DNA of 64,000 nucleotides from CAYGOC01 sp964351495 (GTDB lineage Bacteria; Chlamydiota; Chlamydiia; Chlamydiales; SM23-39): positions 114,874 to 178,873 of the forward strand of contig CAYGOC010000002.1 in assembly GCA_964351495.1 (NCBI GenBank). The letters run 5' to 3'. The stretch's first letter is position 1. Each line of letters begins with the position of its first letter. The notes below the pieces were generated by a model. It saw only the letters and a list, made by a program, of their open reading frames with translations, did not search any database and was not told the DNA's origin. The translations under genes were made by a program, and so were the position numbers. Below, piece by piece: positions 27,476 to 36,674 of the stretch.

Positions 27476-27525
27476 AAGCTTAAGGCTTTTTTTTGTTACC
27501 CTTATCCCTTTTAGGATAAAGTAGT

Positions 27526-30336
27526 ATGGAAAAAAGTTATACCCCTTCAGAAGTAGAAGAAAAATGGCTCTCATTTTGGAAAAAGCACCATGTTTTTCAA
27601 GTAGACCCAAATTCTAGTAAAAAGCCTTTTTCTATAGTATTGCCTCCCCCTAATGTAACAGGGGTTTTGCATACGGGGCATGCTTTAGTAGATACCCTTC
27701 AAGATATCCTCATTCGAAAAAAACGGATGGAAGGATTTTCAGCTTTGTGGCTTCCGGGAACCGATCACGCAGGAATTGCTACTCAATCGGTAGTAGAAAA
27801 AAAGCTATACCAAGAGACAGGAAAGAAAAGAAGGGACTTTTCTAGAGAGTTTTTTGTAGAGAAAATCTGGGAATTTAAAAAAGAAAAGGAAGGGGTAATT
27901 CAAGATCAGTTAAAAAGGCTAGGTTGCAGTCTTGACTGGAGTAAGTATCGATTTACCATGGATGAAAAAAGCTGTAAGGCAGTGAAAAGAGCCTTTAAGA
28001 CGCTTTTTGATAAGGGACTTCTTTACAGAGGGGACTATTTGGTAAATTGGGATCCTGTTTCTCAAACGGCTCTTTCTGATGATGAAGTAGAATGGGAAGA
28101 AAAATCAGGCTATCTTTGGTATATTCGCTACCCTATAGAGGGGAAAAAAGAGCATATAGTTATAGCCACTACCCGTCCGGAAACCCTTTTAGCAGATGTA
28201 GCCGTAGCCGTTCACCCCCAAGATAAAAGGTATACTCCTTTCATAAAAGAGAAGGTAGTCTTGCCCTTTACCCATAGAAAGATTCCCATTATACAAGATA
28301 GCTTTGTAGATAAAGAGTTTGGTACAGGAGCGGTAAAAATTACTCCGGCGCACGATTTTAACGACTATGAAATGGGACAAAGACATAACCTGGAAAGGAT
28401 TAATTTACTTACGGAAGATGCAAAGATAAATAAAAACGGAACGCCTCTTTTTGAGGGTCTTTCTATAGAAGAGGCTAGAAAGAAAATAGTAGAGGAGCTT
28501 ACCAAAAAAGGGCTTTTAGAAAAGGTGGTTCCCCATAAGATGCGCATAGGTGTTTCTTATAGATCTAAGGCGGTGATTCAGCCCTATCTTTCTAAACAGT
28601 GGTTTATTCGAATGGACTCTTTTAAAGAAAAGCTTCTTTCTTTGGTGAAAGAAAAGCAAGTAGAGTTGATTCCGCCTCATTGGGAAAATACCTATTTTCA
28701 TTGGATTGAAAATTTACGGGACTGGTGTATCTCTAGGCAGCTTTGGTGGGGGCATACGATTCCTGTTTGGTATCATAAAAAAGAAGAAAGGATTTTGTGT
28801 TCTGAAGAAGAGCTTCCACCTGAGGTGAAAAAAGAACCGCATCTTTGGGAAAAAGAAGAAGATGTACTAGACACGTGGTTTTCTTCTGCTCTTTGGCCTT
28901 TAACCGTGTTAGGGTGGCCTGAAAAGACCCCTTTATTAGAAAAATTTTATCCTACTTCTGTTTTGGTAACGGGTTATGACATTTTGTTTTTTTGGGTGGC
29001 CAGAATGATTCTTATGGGAGACTTTTTAGAGGGTAAGGTCCCCTTTGAAAAGGCTTTTATTCATGGACTCATTTATGGAAAGTCTTACTTTACGCAAAAT
29101 GAGGAAGGGATAACCTATATTACAGGTTCCGAAAAAAAACGGTACGATTTAGGAAAGCCGATCCCGAAGCAAGTAGAATCCAAGTGGGAAAAAATGTCTA
29201 AATCCAAAGGGAACGTGATTGATCCTCTGGAGGTAATAGAAGAATATGGAGCGGATGCTCTTAGGATTACCCTTGCTTTTTCTACTACCTATGCAAGACA
29301 GATTGATCTTGATCCTAGAAGGTTTGAAGAGTTTAAAAACTTTATCAACAAGATCTGGAATGGGGCTCGTTTTATCTTTTTACACTGTTTAGAGGAGGAT
29401 CCTTTAATAGAAGAAGAGATTGTAAAGGGAATTGATTCTACTTTGGTTACTTTAGAAGATAGGTGGATTCTTTCTGAGATAGAAGAGGTCATAGGAAATG
29501 TAGAAAAAGCTTTAGAGGGGTATGCTTTTGATAAAGCAGCCCACCTTTCTTATAGTTTTTACTGGGATAGGTTTTGTTCTTTATATTTAGAAATGGCAAA
29601 ACCGTATCTTTTTGAAAAGAAAAACACGAAGCTCAGAAGAAATAAACAGAAAATCTTACTTTTTTGTTTGCAGAAGATGATTCGTCTTATGCATCCCATA
29701 ATTCCTTTTGTTACAGAAGAGCTTTTTTCTTACATAAAAAATGCTTTCCCGTCTTTTTCTACAGTAGGAAAAGACTCTTATGCAAAAGACTTTATGGAGA
29801 GTATGGCATCTCTTTGCTGCTCTTCTTCTTCGTATCCTAAAAAAGAAGAAGCCCATGTAGAGAAAAAAGTGGTAGAGTCTTTTTCAAAAATAGAAAACAT
29901 CCTCTATGAAATCCGGAAGATGAGGGGAGAGATGAACCTTTCTCCTTTAGATAAGACAGAAATCCATTTCATAGGAAAAAAAGAGCTCTCCTTTATTGAG
30001 GAAAACAAGCTTATCTTTAAGGCGCTTCTTCCTGTAAAAGAGCTCTTTTTTGTAGAAAAAGAACCGAAATTATTTGGTTCTCTTTGTCTTATAGGGAGTA
30101 TAAAAGTATTTATCCCTCTTTCGAAAGAGCTGAAAGAAAGGGAAATCAAACGCCTTATCAAAGAGAAAGAGAAAATAGAAAAAGGAGCTTCTCTTTTACA
30201 GGAGAAACTAAAGAGCAAAGCCTTTTTAGAAAAAGCCCCTAAAGGGGTTGTAGAAGAGTTTCAGAAAAAGCTACAAGAGTCTTTAACGGTTTTAGAAAAA
30301 CTACAAAAAAAACTGGTTCTTATAGAAAAAGAATGA
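27526..30336 (+). CDS. valS: valyl-tRNA synthetase
   Basis: Charges tRNA-Val. The class I motif HTGH is at residues 49-52 in PPPNVTGVLHTGHAL and KMSKS at 556-560. The WLPGTDHAGIATQ, ATTRPETLLADVAVAVHP and PAHDFNDYE segments belong to the catalytic and editing domains of ValRS. The C-terminal 70 residues form a lysine/glutamate-rich coiled coil, the usual ValRS tRNA-binding arm. Its length of 936 residues fits chlamydial ValRS, and it follows pknD as in Chlamydia. Confidence 0.97.
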   Translation: MEKSYTPSEVEEKWLSFWKKHHVFQVDPNSSKKPFSIVLPPPNVTGVLHTGHALVDTLQDILIRKKRMEGFSALWLPGTDHAGIATQSVVEKKLYQETGKKRRDFSREFFVEKIWEFKKEKEGVIQDQLKRLGCSLDWSKYRFTMDEKSCKAVKRAFKTLFDKGLLYRGDYLVNWDPVSQTALSDDEVEWEEKSGYLWYIRYPIEGKKEHIVIATTRPETLLADVAVAVHPQDKRYTPFIKEKVVLPFTHRKIPIIQDSFVDKEFGTGAVKITPAHDFNDYEMGQRHNLERINLLTEDAKINKNGTPLFEGLSIEEARKKIVEELTKKGLLEKVVPHKMRIGVSYRSKAVIQPYLSKQWFIRMDSFKEKLLSLVKEKQVELIPPHWENTYFHWIENLRDWCISRQLWWGHTIPVWYHKKEERILCSEEELPPEVKKEPHLWEKEEDVLDTWFSSALWPLTVLGWPEKTPLLEKFYPTSVLVTGYDILFFWVARMILMGDFLEGKVPFEKAFIHGLIYGKSYFTQNEEGITYITGSEKKRYDLGKPIPKQVESKWEKMSKSKGNVIDPLEVIEEYGADALRITLAFSTTYARQIDLDPRRFEEFKNFINKIWNGARFIFLHCLEEDPLIEEEIVKGIDSTLVTLEDRWILSEIEEVIGNVEKALEGYAFDKAAHLSYSFYWDRFCSLYLEMAKPYLFEKKNTKLRRNKQKILLFCLQKMIRLMHPIIPFVTEELFSYIKNAFPSFSTVGKDSYAKDFMESMASLCCSSSSYPKKEEAHVEKKVVESFSKIENILYEIRKMRGEMNLSPLDKTEIHFIGKKELSFIEENKLIFKALLPVKELFFVEKEPKLFGSLCLIGSIKVFIPLSKELKEREIKRLIKEKEKIEKGASLLQEKLKSKAFLEKAPKGVVEEFQKKLQESLTVLEKLQKKLVLIEKE

Positions 30337-30490
30337 AACTTCACCAACTTTGAAGTATAGCGAAGTTGATTCCAAAACTTCCACTATAACCATTTGGCAA
30401 AACAGACTCTTTTTAGCATCAAAGATCGAAAAACAAAACTGGCCAATTTTGTTTTGTTTCGTTATCTTAATTTTTTATTTTTATGGGTTT

Positions 30491-31588
30491 ATGATGCGAC
30501 TTCTTTTTCAAGGTACTCTTTTATCTGCGCTATTTCTTTTTAGTGGTTGTCATGTTCCTAGTAGATATGCGGTAGAAGGGTGTGGAGGGAGAACAGCCTA
30601 TAACCAAGTTTTGCAAGAAACAAACAGCGAGCAGATGTTACTGAATCTAGTAAGACTTCGATATTACGATACACCGTTTTTTTTAAATGTAGGCAATATT
30701 ACTACTCAATTTACGTTTAAGACTTCTTCTAATACCAGTTTTAAGGTTCCCGGATTTAATCTTCCTAATCCTGTATCTATTGGAGGGGATATCTCTTGGC
30801 AAAACCAACCTACGATTCAATATACTCCTCTGCAAGGACAAGCTTTTGCGAAGCAGCTTTTACATCCCATTGATTTGAGTGTAATGCAACATCTTATTTT
30901 GTCTGGATGGAATATAGATCTTGTTTTTCGTTTGGCTGTACAAAGCTTTGATGAGCATTTAAACGCTCCGGAGGCTTCGGGCCCGATTCCTGAGTATGTA
31001 CCTCGGTATGAGTCTTTTTTCGAAGTAACTGACCTTCTCCGATTTTTCCAGAAAAGATCGGAGCTTCACCTAGGAATTCGAGTAGAAAAGTGTAAGGAAG
31101 GGGAAGGAGAGAAACAGCTTTTACAAATTATCTTCCCTTCGGAAGGAGAGGAGTCTGAGAAACTAGCTAAGCTTTTACCTGGAGTAAAAACTGAAAATGG
31201 GCATAGGTTAGTCACTTTAGAGCTGGGTTATAATACCAAAGGAAAAGTAGGAATTATGCCTAGATCCCTTCTTTCTTGTATGTATTACTTGTCGACAGGG
31301 ATTCGTCTTCCTAAAGAGCATATGGATAGCGGTTCTGTTGCTTTAACGGTAGACGAGGGAGCTCTTTTTGACTGGAAACGGGTTATGTCGCAGCTTATGC
31401 ATATACATTGCTCTTTTTGGGCCCCGAAAAATGCTTATGTAGCCACAAAGTACAAGAACTATTGGTTTTACATAAAGGAGACAGATTTGCAGTCAAAACA
31501 TACCTTTCTTCTCCTTTTACAGCTTTATAACCTTCAGTCAGAAGACAAAAAGGGGCTACCTCCCATTTTAACGTTACCTTTAGGATAA
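30491..31588 (+). CDS. predicted lipoprotein of unknown function
   Basis: The frame is open from 30350, but the ATG at 30491 gives a lipoprotein signal (MMRLLFQGTLLSALFLFSGC), with the lipobox LFSGC placing the modified cysteine at residue 20. The earlier TTG start would bury it. The mature protein begins with a GGRTAYNQVLQETNSEQML and VRLRYYDTPFFLNVG pattern that I associate with conserved bacterial hypothetical lipoproteins. The rest is soluble, with a beta-rich feel. It would be anchored in a membrane facing the periplasm. The DUF1761 and glycosyltransferase-like genes follow with gaps of 3 and 9 bp, so the three form an apparent operon. Function unknown. Confidence 0.75.
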   Translation: MMRLLFQGTLLSALFLFSGCHVPSRYAVEGCGGRTAYNQVLQETNSEQMLLNLVRLRYYDTPFFLNVGNITTQFTFKTSSNTSFKVPGFNLPNPVSIGGDISWQNQPTIQYTPLQGQAFAKQLLHPIDLSVMQHLILSGWNIDLVFRLAVQSFDEHLNAPEASGPIPEYVPRYESFFEVTDLLRFFQKRSELHLGIRVEKCKEGEGEKQLLQIIFPSEGEESEKLAKLLPGVKTENGHRLVTLELGYNTKGKVGIMPRSLLSCMYYLSTGIRLPKEHMDSGSVALTVDEGALFDWKRVMSQLMHIHCSFWAPKNAYVATKYKNYWFYIKETDLQSKHTFLLLLQLYNLQSEDKKGLPPILTLPLG

Positions 31589-31591
31589 AAC

Positions 31592-31984
31592 ATGATAGAC
31601 ATTGATATAATTACCGTGTTAGTTGCTACCTTTGCCTCTTGCGTTGTAGGGGGATTTTGGTATTCTTCTCTTCTTTTCGGGGAGCTTTGGAAAAGGGAGC
31701 TCAAGACAGACTCCAGAAAAGCCCTTCAAAGAAAGTATTCGTGGATTTTTACCGTGTTACTTTCTTTAGGGAATGCTTTTTTTTTAGCGCTCTTTTTGGC
31801 TTTTTTAGGGGCAAGTTCCACTTTAGATGGAATTTATGTAGCAGTAGGGCTTTGGATCGGCTTTATAGTTCCTTCTTTTTTGTATCCCATGATTTGGTCT
31901 AAAGGGAGCGTAAGGCTTTTTCTGATTGACTCTTTTTTTTGGTTTGTGAATCTTGTGGTTATGGGAGCCATTATTGCAGCATAA
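31592..31984 (+). CDS. DUF1761-like small integral membrane protein
   Basis: A 130-residue protein with four predicted membrane helices. The first helix carries the pattern VVGGFWYSSLLFGELW, which is typical of DUF1761. The ATG lies three bases after the lipoprotein gene, and the glycosyltransferase-like gene starts nine bases after its stop. The function of the family is unknown. The context suggests a job in the cell envelope. Confidence 0.75.
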   Translation: MIDIDIITVLVATFASCVVGGFWYSSLLFGELWKRELKTDSRKALQRKYSWIFTVLLSLGNAFFLALFLAFLGASSTLDGIYVAVGLWIGFIVPSFLYPMIWSKGSVRLFLIDSFFWFVNLVVMGAIIAA

Positions 31985-31993
31985 AGGGTAGCC

Positions 31994-33331
31994 ATGGAAA
32001 ATAAGAAGAAAAACCTATCGATAAAGCGCTCTTTTTTGCTTATCACTACTTCTGGTGGAAATGGCAATCTTCAGGCGGCTATAGCTAAAGAACAAGAGAT
32101 TTTAGAAAAATATCCGGATTGTAGGATTGCTAAAGTGGATCTTCTTTCAGAAGGTTTTAGCCTTTTAGCTAGAGTTATACCCCGTCTTTGGAATACATGC
32201 CAAAAAAAGGGGAGCGCTAAAAGACTTAACTGGATGGGCAATAAATTAAAATGGTTTGATTTTTTCTTTTGGCCTTCAGTCTTTTTTTTTACCCTCTATC
32301 ATTTAAAAAAGCAAAATCCTGATAGGGTTTTTGATACGCAGCCTTTGGCTACTGTAGGGATTATAAGGGCTATTCGGTTTTATAATTTTTGGCAGAAAAA
32401 AGACTTAAAGTTAGAAAAGATCTTAGTGGACTTCCCTACAAAGCAAGCAAAAGCTCTTTTAGAGCCTTTTCGAAGGCTTTCAAAAAAAAACCAAAGATAC
32501 CTAAAGCTTATTACAACGCACCCTCTTTTAGAAGAAGAGCCTTCGGAAGAGGCTTTTTGGCAAAAGTATTGCGGACTTTCCAAAGAGAGAGTCTCATATG
32601 AAAACTATGTCATTAGAAAGCCTTTTTTGACCTATCAAGGCAAAAAAAGAGAAGAGATTCCTTTTTCTTTTACTTTTTCTTTTCCTTCCGAAAAAGAGAA
32701 AAAAGAGGTGCAAAAGATTGTAGAAAGAAAAAAGAAGATGGGCTTTTTCTCAAAAGATTCGTTCCAATTTGAGCTAAGTCCTTCCGATATACTCATTACG
32801 GTTCTTTTAGGATCTCAGTCTGCTTATTTGGCTAAAATCAAGTACTTACAAATAATCATGGAGCGAGCGGCACACTTTTTAGACAAAAATATTTATGTAG
32901 CTTCCTTTTGTCCCCATTTTTCCAAAGAGAAAAAAGGGCTTTTTTCTATGGTTTGTAGAGAGGTCTCTAAAAAGGAGGACTTTCCTCCAAATCTTACGAT
33001 TATTCCTCTTTCTTTTCAGCCAGACGAGGTAATTGCCCCTCTTTTTTTTCGCAGCGACATTACCCTCACCAGATCTGGCGGACAGACCTCTATGGAGCTT
33101 CTATCGGTTTCTAAAGGGATCTCTTTTATTCATTCTGAAGTTTCCTACAAAACAGAAAACGTAACAGAGCTTTTAAAAGGAATCCCTTGTTGGGAGTCTG
33201 GTAACGCCTTGTACCTAGTTCGCAAAAAACAAGCAGAGATCGTAACGCCCCACATATTTGGATCCCACTTAGAAAAAGCGTTAGATAAGCTGCAATCTAA
33301 AATTTTACCGGTTCATAAGGTGGCGAACTAA
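31994..33331 (+). CDS. glycosyltransferase-like (GT-B fold) protein
   Basis: A 445-residue protein whose start (LLITTSGGNGNLQAAIAKEQEIL) resembles the donor-side N-terminus of MGDG-synthase/MurG-like glycosyltransferases (S-x-G-G-x-G...A). Late in the sequence LTRSGGQTSMELLSV resembles the GG-x-T/S-x-x-E nucleotide-sugar site of the same superfamily. A hydrophobic segment around residues 90-105 could be a membrane contact. It is last in an apparent operon with a lipoprotein and a DUF1761 protein. Its 3' end overlaps the convergent 33305-33823 gene by 27 bp. The sugar and acceptor are unknown and the family assignment is tentative. Confidence 0.55.
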   Translation: MENKKKNLSIKRSFLLITTSGGNGNLQAAIAKEQEILEKYPDCRIAKVDLLSEGFSLLARVIPRLWNTCQKKGSAKRLNWMGNKLKWFDFFFWPSVFFFTLYHLKKQNPDRVFDTQPLATVGIIRAIRFYNFWQKKDLKLEKILVDFPTKQAKALLEPFRRLSKKNQRYLKLITTHPLLEEEPSEEAFWQKYCGLSKERVSYENYVIRKPFLTYQGKKREEIPFSFTFSFPSEKEKKEVQKIVERKKKMGFFSKDSFQFELSPSDILITVLLGSQSAYLAKIKYLQIIMERAAHFLDKNIYVASFCPHFSKEKKGLFSMVCREVSKKEDFPPNLTIIPLSFQPDEVIAPLFFRSDITLTRSGGQTSMELLSVSKGISFIHSEVSYKTENVTELLKGIPCWESGNALYLVRKKQAEIVTPHIFGSHLEKALDKLQSKILPVHKVAN

Positions 33332-33823
33332 TCCATCCCAGTCTTTACTGGTAAAAAAGGGGTTAATTTCTTCTTTAGGGACGTGGACTGCCTTGGCAAA
33401 GTCGTCTATATAGATATCTAAATCGTTCATCTTAGACTTAACGGTTAAGTTGCCGGAAAGGCCTGCCATAAGGCTTTCTCTTTTAAAAGAAGATTTAAAA
33501 ATCTCTACCACATGCTCTTTCATCTCTTCTGTAGCAAATAAGGTTTCTAAAAATTTTAAAGGATGGACTCCCGAAAGAGTGTCTCCCATTCTATTTAGCT
33601 CATTTCTTCTGGTTCCCAGAGAAAACACATTATTTTGCGCCATAGTTTGGATGATAAACTCAATGGTTTCTTTGTTATTTTGTGTGCACTCTAACTTGTC
33701 ATAAGAGCCCCTTTGAGTAGGTTTTGGTTTTATGATAAAACCGTGTACTAAAGGGATAGATATTCTTTCTACGTAGGGTTTTTCCTTTGGTAGATCTTGA
33801 TCATGCATAAAAAATGGTGTCAT
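33305..33823 (-). CDS. hypothetical protein, 172 residues
   Basis: The start is taken at the ATG at 33821-33823, which has a TGAGG ribosome site eight bases upstream; a TTG four codons earlier is less likely. The sequence is soluble with mixed charge, without signal peptide, membrane helix or recognised motif. The middle part (LGTRRNELNRMGDTL) and the C-terminal helical part (DWDGLVRHLMNR) are the most distinctive. It follows the 33832-34755 gene closely, so the two are probably co-transcribed. No function can be assigned. Confidence 0.65.
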   Translation of the reverse strand: MTPFFMHDQDLPKEKPYVERISIPLVHGFIIKPKPTQRGSYDKLECTQNNKETIEFIIQTMAQNNVFSLGTRRNELNRMGDTLSGVHPLKFLETLFATEEMKEHVVEIFKSSFKRESLMAGLSGNLTVKSKMNDLDIYIDDFAKAVHVPKEEINPFFTSKDWDGLVRHLMNR

Positions 33824-33831
33824 ATGGTACC

Positions 33832-34755
33832 TCAAGTTAATGCTTCAGATTCTTCTGTAGCTCTTTTGTTTCCTTGTAACTGTATTACTGTTTCTAAAAG
33901 CCCTAAGGCTCCCTTGTGCCTTTGTGGATAAGAATTGTTTATTTCACGGAGCCAACGTATTTTGGCGAGTTTACTTTCGGGGGGTATAGGTTCTTCTGAA
34001 AAAGTAAATTTCGCTATATCTTTTGGAAAATCTTGAATAAAGCTCTGTAGGGTCTTTTCTGAAATGCCGGTTTTTTCACAGAACTGCTTTTTTAGAGCTG
34101 TTCCTTCAGTAAAGAAGCCGCTGTATTTTAAAGGTCCCATTTCTAGATGTCGAACAATACGTATTTTCACAATTCTTTGACGAGCTTCAGGGAAGTACTT
34201 TGAATTTGCAATTTGTGCAAAGCTGCTATGCTGCCTGAAAAGAGAAAAATAGAGCAGTTGCAAAGGATGGATTTCTTCTAAGGCTGTATTTTGGGCGTTT
34301 CTTTCATCTTGTGAAACATCGGTATCTCGTTTGGCAAATTCGTGTAGGTTTGCAATATGGCTTTGTTTCTCCTCTTCTAGAGAATCGATATCAATCATAG
34401 GGTCTTCTATCTCTGAAGAGTTACTTTTTTCCACCGGTTCAGAAGTAGATGTTTCTGATGTATCCGTGCTAGAAAAAGGCTGAAGGGATCGCTCTTTCAA
34501 CTTTTCTACTAAAGCTTCCAGAAGGGTATTTTGTTTTTCTATTGCTTCTATTTTTCTCTCTTCTAGAGCCCTTTGAGGAAAACGTAGATAGTCTAAAAAA
34601 TTTACAAGGGCTTCTAAACAGGATGCAACAAGATCTAAGATAGTAATACTCAAATCTAAAGCTTTACCTGGTAGTTTTGCTATAGTCTCTGTAATAGAAA
34701 GAAAATAAGAAGATCCGGAAGTAGGTGGCAAGTTTTTATCCTTTAAATGTAGCAA
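33832..34755 (-). CDS. hypothetical protein with hydrophobic N-terminal segment
   Basis: A 307-residue frame with a TTG start at 34755; no ATG lies nearby, so the start is uncertain. Residues about 28-58 are a hydrophobic stretch (LDLSITILDLVASCLEALV) that could be a membrane or amphipathic helix. A charged coiled-coil-like segment follows at 60-90, then a Ser/Thr/Glu-rich linker (about 92-135) and a helical C-terminal half. The architecture is like that of many chlamydial secreted or inclusion proteins, but I see no diagnostic motif. It is divergent from the kinase-like cluster and only eight bases upstream of the 172-residue gene. Confidence 0.6.
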   Translation of the reverse strand: MLHLKDKNLPPTSGSSYFLSITETIAKLPGKALDLSITILDLVASCLEALVNFLDYLRFPQRALEERKIEAIEKQNTLLEALVEKLKERSLQPFSSTDTSETSTSEPVEKSNSSEIEDPMIDIDSLEEEKQSHIANLHEFAKRDTDVSQDERNAQNTALEEIHPLQLLYFSLFRQHSSFAQIANSKYFPEARQRIVKIRIVRHLEMGPLKYSGFFTEGTALKKQFCEKTGISEKTLQSFIQDFPKDIAKFTFSEEPIPPESKLAKIRWLREINNSYPQRHKGALGLLETVIQLQGNKRATEESEALT

Positions 34756-34866
34756 AGAGCCTATTTTATACTTTAACTTTTGGTCAAATAAAAATTACGC
34801 GTCTTTTGTTCAATGAAGTGGTGTGCTATTTTAGAGGGCTATGGAAACAGTCTCGTAAACAACTTT

Positions 34867-35769
34867 ATGAAAATACAAAAATCCCTTTTTGGTTTTTTTC
34901 TTCTTGCTTTAGTTGTTTTTTTTATCGGATCGGGATGGCACTTTCTAGGATCCGGTTTTCGTCTTCAAAAGATAGCTTTTGTAATACCGGTAAACCCTAA
35001 ATGGGAAACTCCCATATCCTATGAGGAAAAAACACAACTAGAAGAGATTGTAAAACAGCCTTTTTTCTATTTGGATAAGGGAAGGCAGTCTTACGTCTTT
35101 TCCAGTAGGGATGGAAAATATGTACTAAAGCTTTTTCGCTATCATTTAGTCAGAAAACGGTTTTCTTTATATATTTCTAGGTATGTATGTTTTTGGGATA
35201 AGGCAAAAAAAAAGAAACTAAAAAGCAAACAAAAGCAGTTTGAAGACTGGATGGAAAGCTATCATTTGGCTTTTACAAAATTACAAAAAGAGACCGGTCT
35301 TATATATATGCATCTTGTAAAAACAAACGATCTTCCCTCTGTAGTTATACAAGATAAACTGGGAAGATCCTTTTCTTTGGATTTAAATAAGTATGGCTTT
35401 TTGCTTCAAAAAAAGACCGATCTTTTGTTCCCTGTAGTGCAAAAACTGGTAAAAAAGAAACAAGACCAGAAGTTACAAAAAGTAATTCAAGCGTATATAA
35501 AGACCGTAGCAGATAGACATCAAAAAGGGATTCAAAACAAAGACCACCTGTGGACAAAAAATTATGGGATTGTAGGTTTTTCGGAGGTAGTAGAAATTGA
35601 CGTGGGAAGATATTCTTTTATTCCTTCTGCAAAAACGGAAAAAGAGCTAAGACAAGAGCTGTATTTATATACAGGTCTCTTTCACGATTTTTTAGCAAAG
35701 AACTACCCAAAGGCTTTACAAGACTATGAGGAAGCTATTGAAAAAGAGGTAAATAAGAGGTTTTTGTGA
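34867..35769 (+). CDS. membrane-anchored kinase-like protein, paralogue A
   Basis: First of three tandem paralogues. The ATG at 34867 puts a membrane helix at residues 6-26 (SLFGFFLLALVVFFIG); an ATG at 34813 would add 18 residues. The soluble part begins with FFYLDKGRQSYVF and YVLKLF, which resemble a kinase glycine-rich loop and the following strand with an invariant-type lysine. Later, KGIQNKDHLWTKNYGI followed by EIDVGRY resembles a catalytic loop (D..N) and a DFG-like metal site. The gene's TGA overlaps the GTG of paralogue B by four bases, so the genes are translationally coupled. A kinase-like fold is inferred from these spaced motifs only; the standard HRD motif is absent. Confidence 0.6.
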   Translation: MKIQKSLFGFFLLALVVFFIGSGWHFLGSGFRLQKIAFVIPVNPKWETPISYEEKTQLEEIVKQPFFYLDKGRQSYVFSSRDGKYVLKLFRYHLVRKRFSLYISRYVCFWDKAKKKKLKSKQKQFEDWMESYHLAFTKLQKETGLIYMHLVKTNDLPSVVIQDKLGRSFSLDLNKYGFLLQKKTDLLFPVVQKLVKKKQDQKLQKVIQAYIKTVADRHQKGIQNKDHLWTKNYGIVGFSEVVEIDVGRYSFIPSAKTEKELRQELYLYTGLFHDFLAKNYPKALQDYEEAIEKEVNKRFL

Positions 35770-36674
35770 AGCGGTTTTTTTCTCTTATCTGTTTTTTTGG
35801 GTTTTTAGCCCTTTCTATAAAGGGATGGTATCTCATGCAAAAAGGATTTCGGTTCTCTAAAATAGTTCCTTCTTACTCCCTTTTTTCTACTTGGGAAGAA
35901 GAAGAAGACTTTTTCGAAAACAAAGCCCAAGGGATCTACTACTTAGCAGAAAACAAAAATATACAAGAGCTGGAAACCCTATTTTCTAAAGGATTTTCTT
36001 TTTTAGGAAGAGGACAGCAGTGTTTTGCCTTTCTTTCTGAGGATCAAGAGTATGTCATAAAGTTTATAAGACAAGATAAGCTCAGGGAAAAACCGTGGTT
36101 GTATCTTCCTATTTTTTCCGGAAAAGAAAAAATAGAGGCAAGAAGACAAGCCTTAGAAAATATTAAAAGAAGCCTTTTTTTTGTAAAAGAAGAGCTAGCT
36201 GAAGACAATGGAGTAGTGTGTATTCATATGGGAAAGACGAAAAACTTTCCTAGAAAGACTTTTTTAAAAGACCCTTTGGGAAGAAAAAAAGAGATCTCGT
36301 TAAATGAGACCTATTTTGTAATCCAAAAAAAAGCGAGGCCTTTGGAAGAGGCTTTAAAAAAAGCCTCACCACAACAGATAAGAAAGATTACGGAAAGCCT
36401 TTTCTTTTCCGTCGTAGAAAGAGCTAAAAAGAAAATCCGCAACAAAAATAGAAGATGTTTGCAAAATATGGGGCTAATAGAAGGAAAGGGGATAGATATT
36501 GACCTTGCCGAATTTTTTAAAAAAGAAGAGGTAGATGCTTCTTTTATCTACATAGAAACGGCAAAATCTTTGAGGCAATACCAAAAGTTTTTAGAAAAAC
36601 GAGACAAAAAAGAAGCGCTTTTTTTACAAGAAAAACTAAAAAATTTAGAAGAGATGTATGCAAAAAAGGACTAA
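35766..36674 (+). CDS. membrane-anchored kinase-like protein, paralogue B (degenerate)
   Basis: Starts with GTG in a GTGA overlap with paralogue A. A membrane helix lies at residues 3-22. The shared motifs are visible as FLGRGQQCFAFLS and YVIKFIRQ at the front, FVIQKKARPLEEA in the middle and IRNKNRRCLQNMGLI then IDIDLAEF late. The acidic residue of the catalytic-loop-like motif is Asn here and the DFG-like Gly is Ala, so it looks less able to catalyse than its neighbours, like a pseudokinase partner. It is 302 residues long and overlaps paralogue C by 17 bp. Function unknown. Confidence 0.6.
   Translation: MKRFFSLICFFGFLALSIKGWYLMQKGFRFSKIVPSYSLFSTWEEEEDFFENKAQGIYYLAENKNIQELETLFSKGFSFLGRGQQCFAFLSEDQEYVIKFIRQDKLREKPWLYLPIFSGKEKIEARRQALENIKRSLFFVKEELAEDNGVVCIHMGKTKNFPRKTFLKDPLGRKKEISLNETYFVIQKKARPLEEALKKASPQQIRKITESLFFSVVERAKKKIRNKNRRCLQNMGLIEGKGIDIDLAEFFKKEEVDASFIYIETAKSLRQYQKFLEKRDKKEALFLQEKLKNLEEMYAKKD

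Noticed and set aside
30337..30372. dyad AACTTC/GAAGTT after valS
   Set aside because: Six-base arms with no T-run; too weak for a terminator call.
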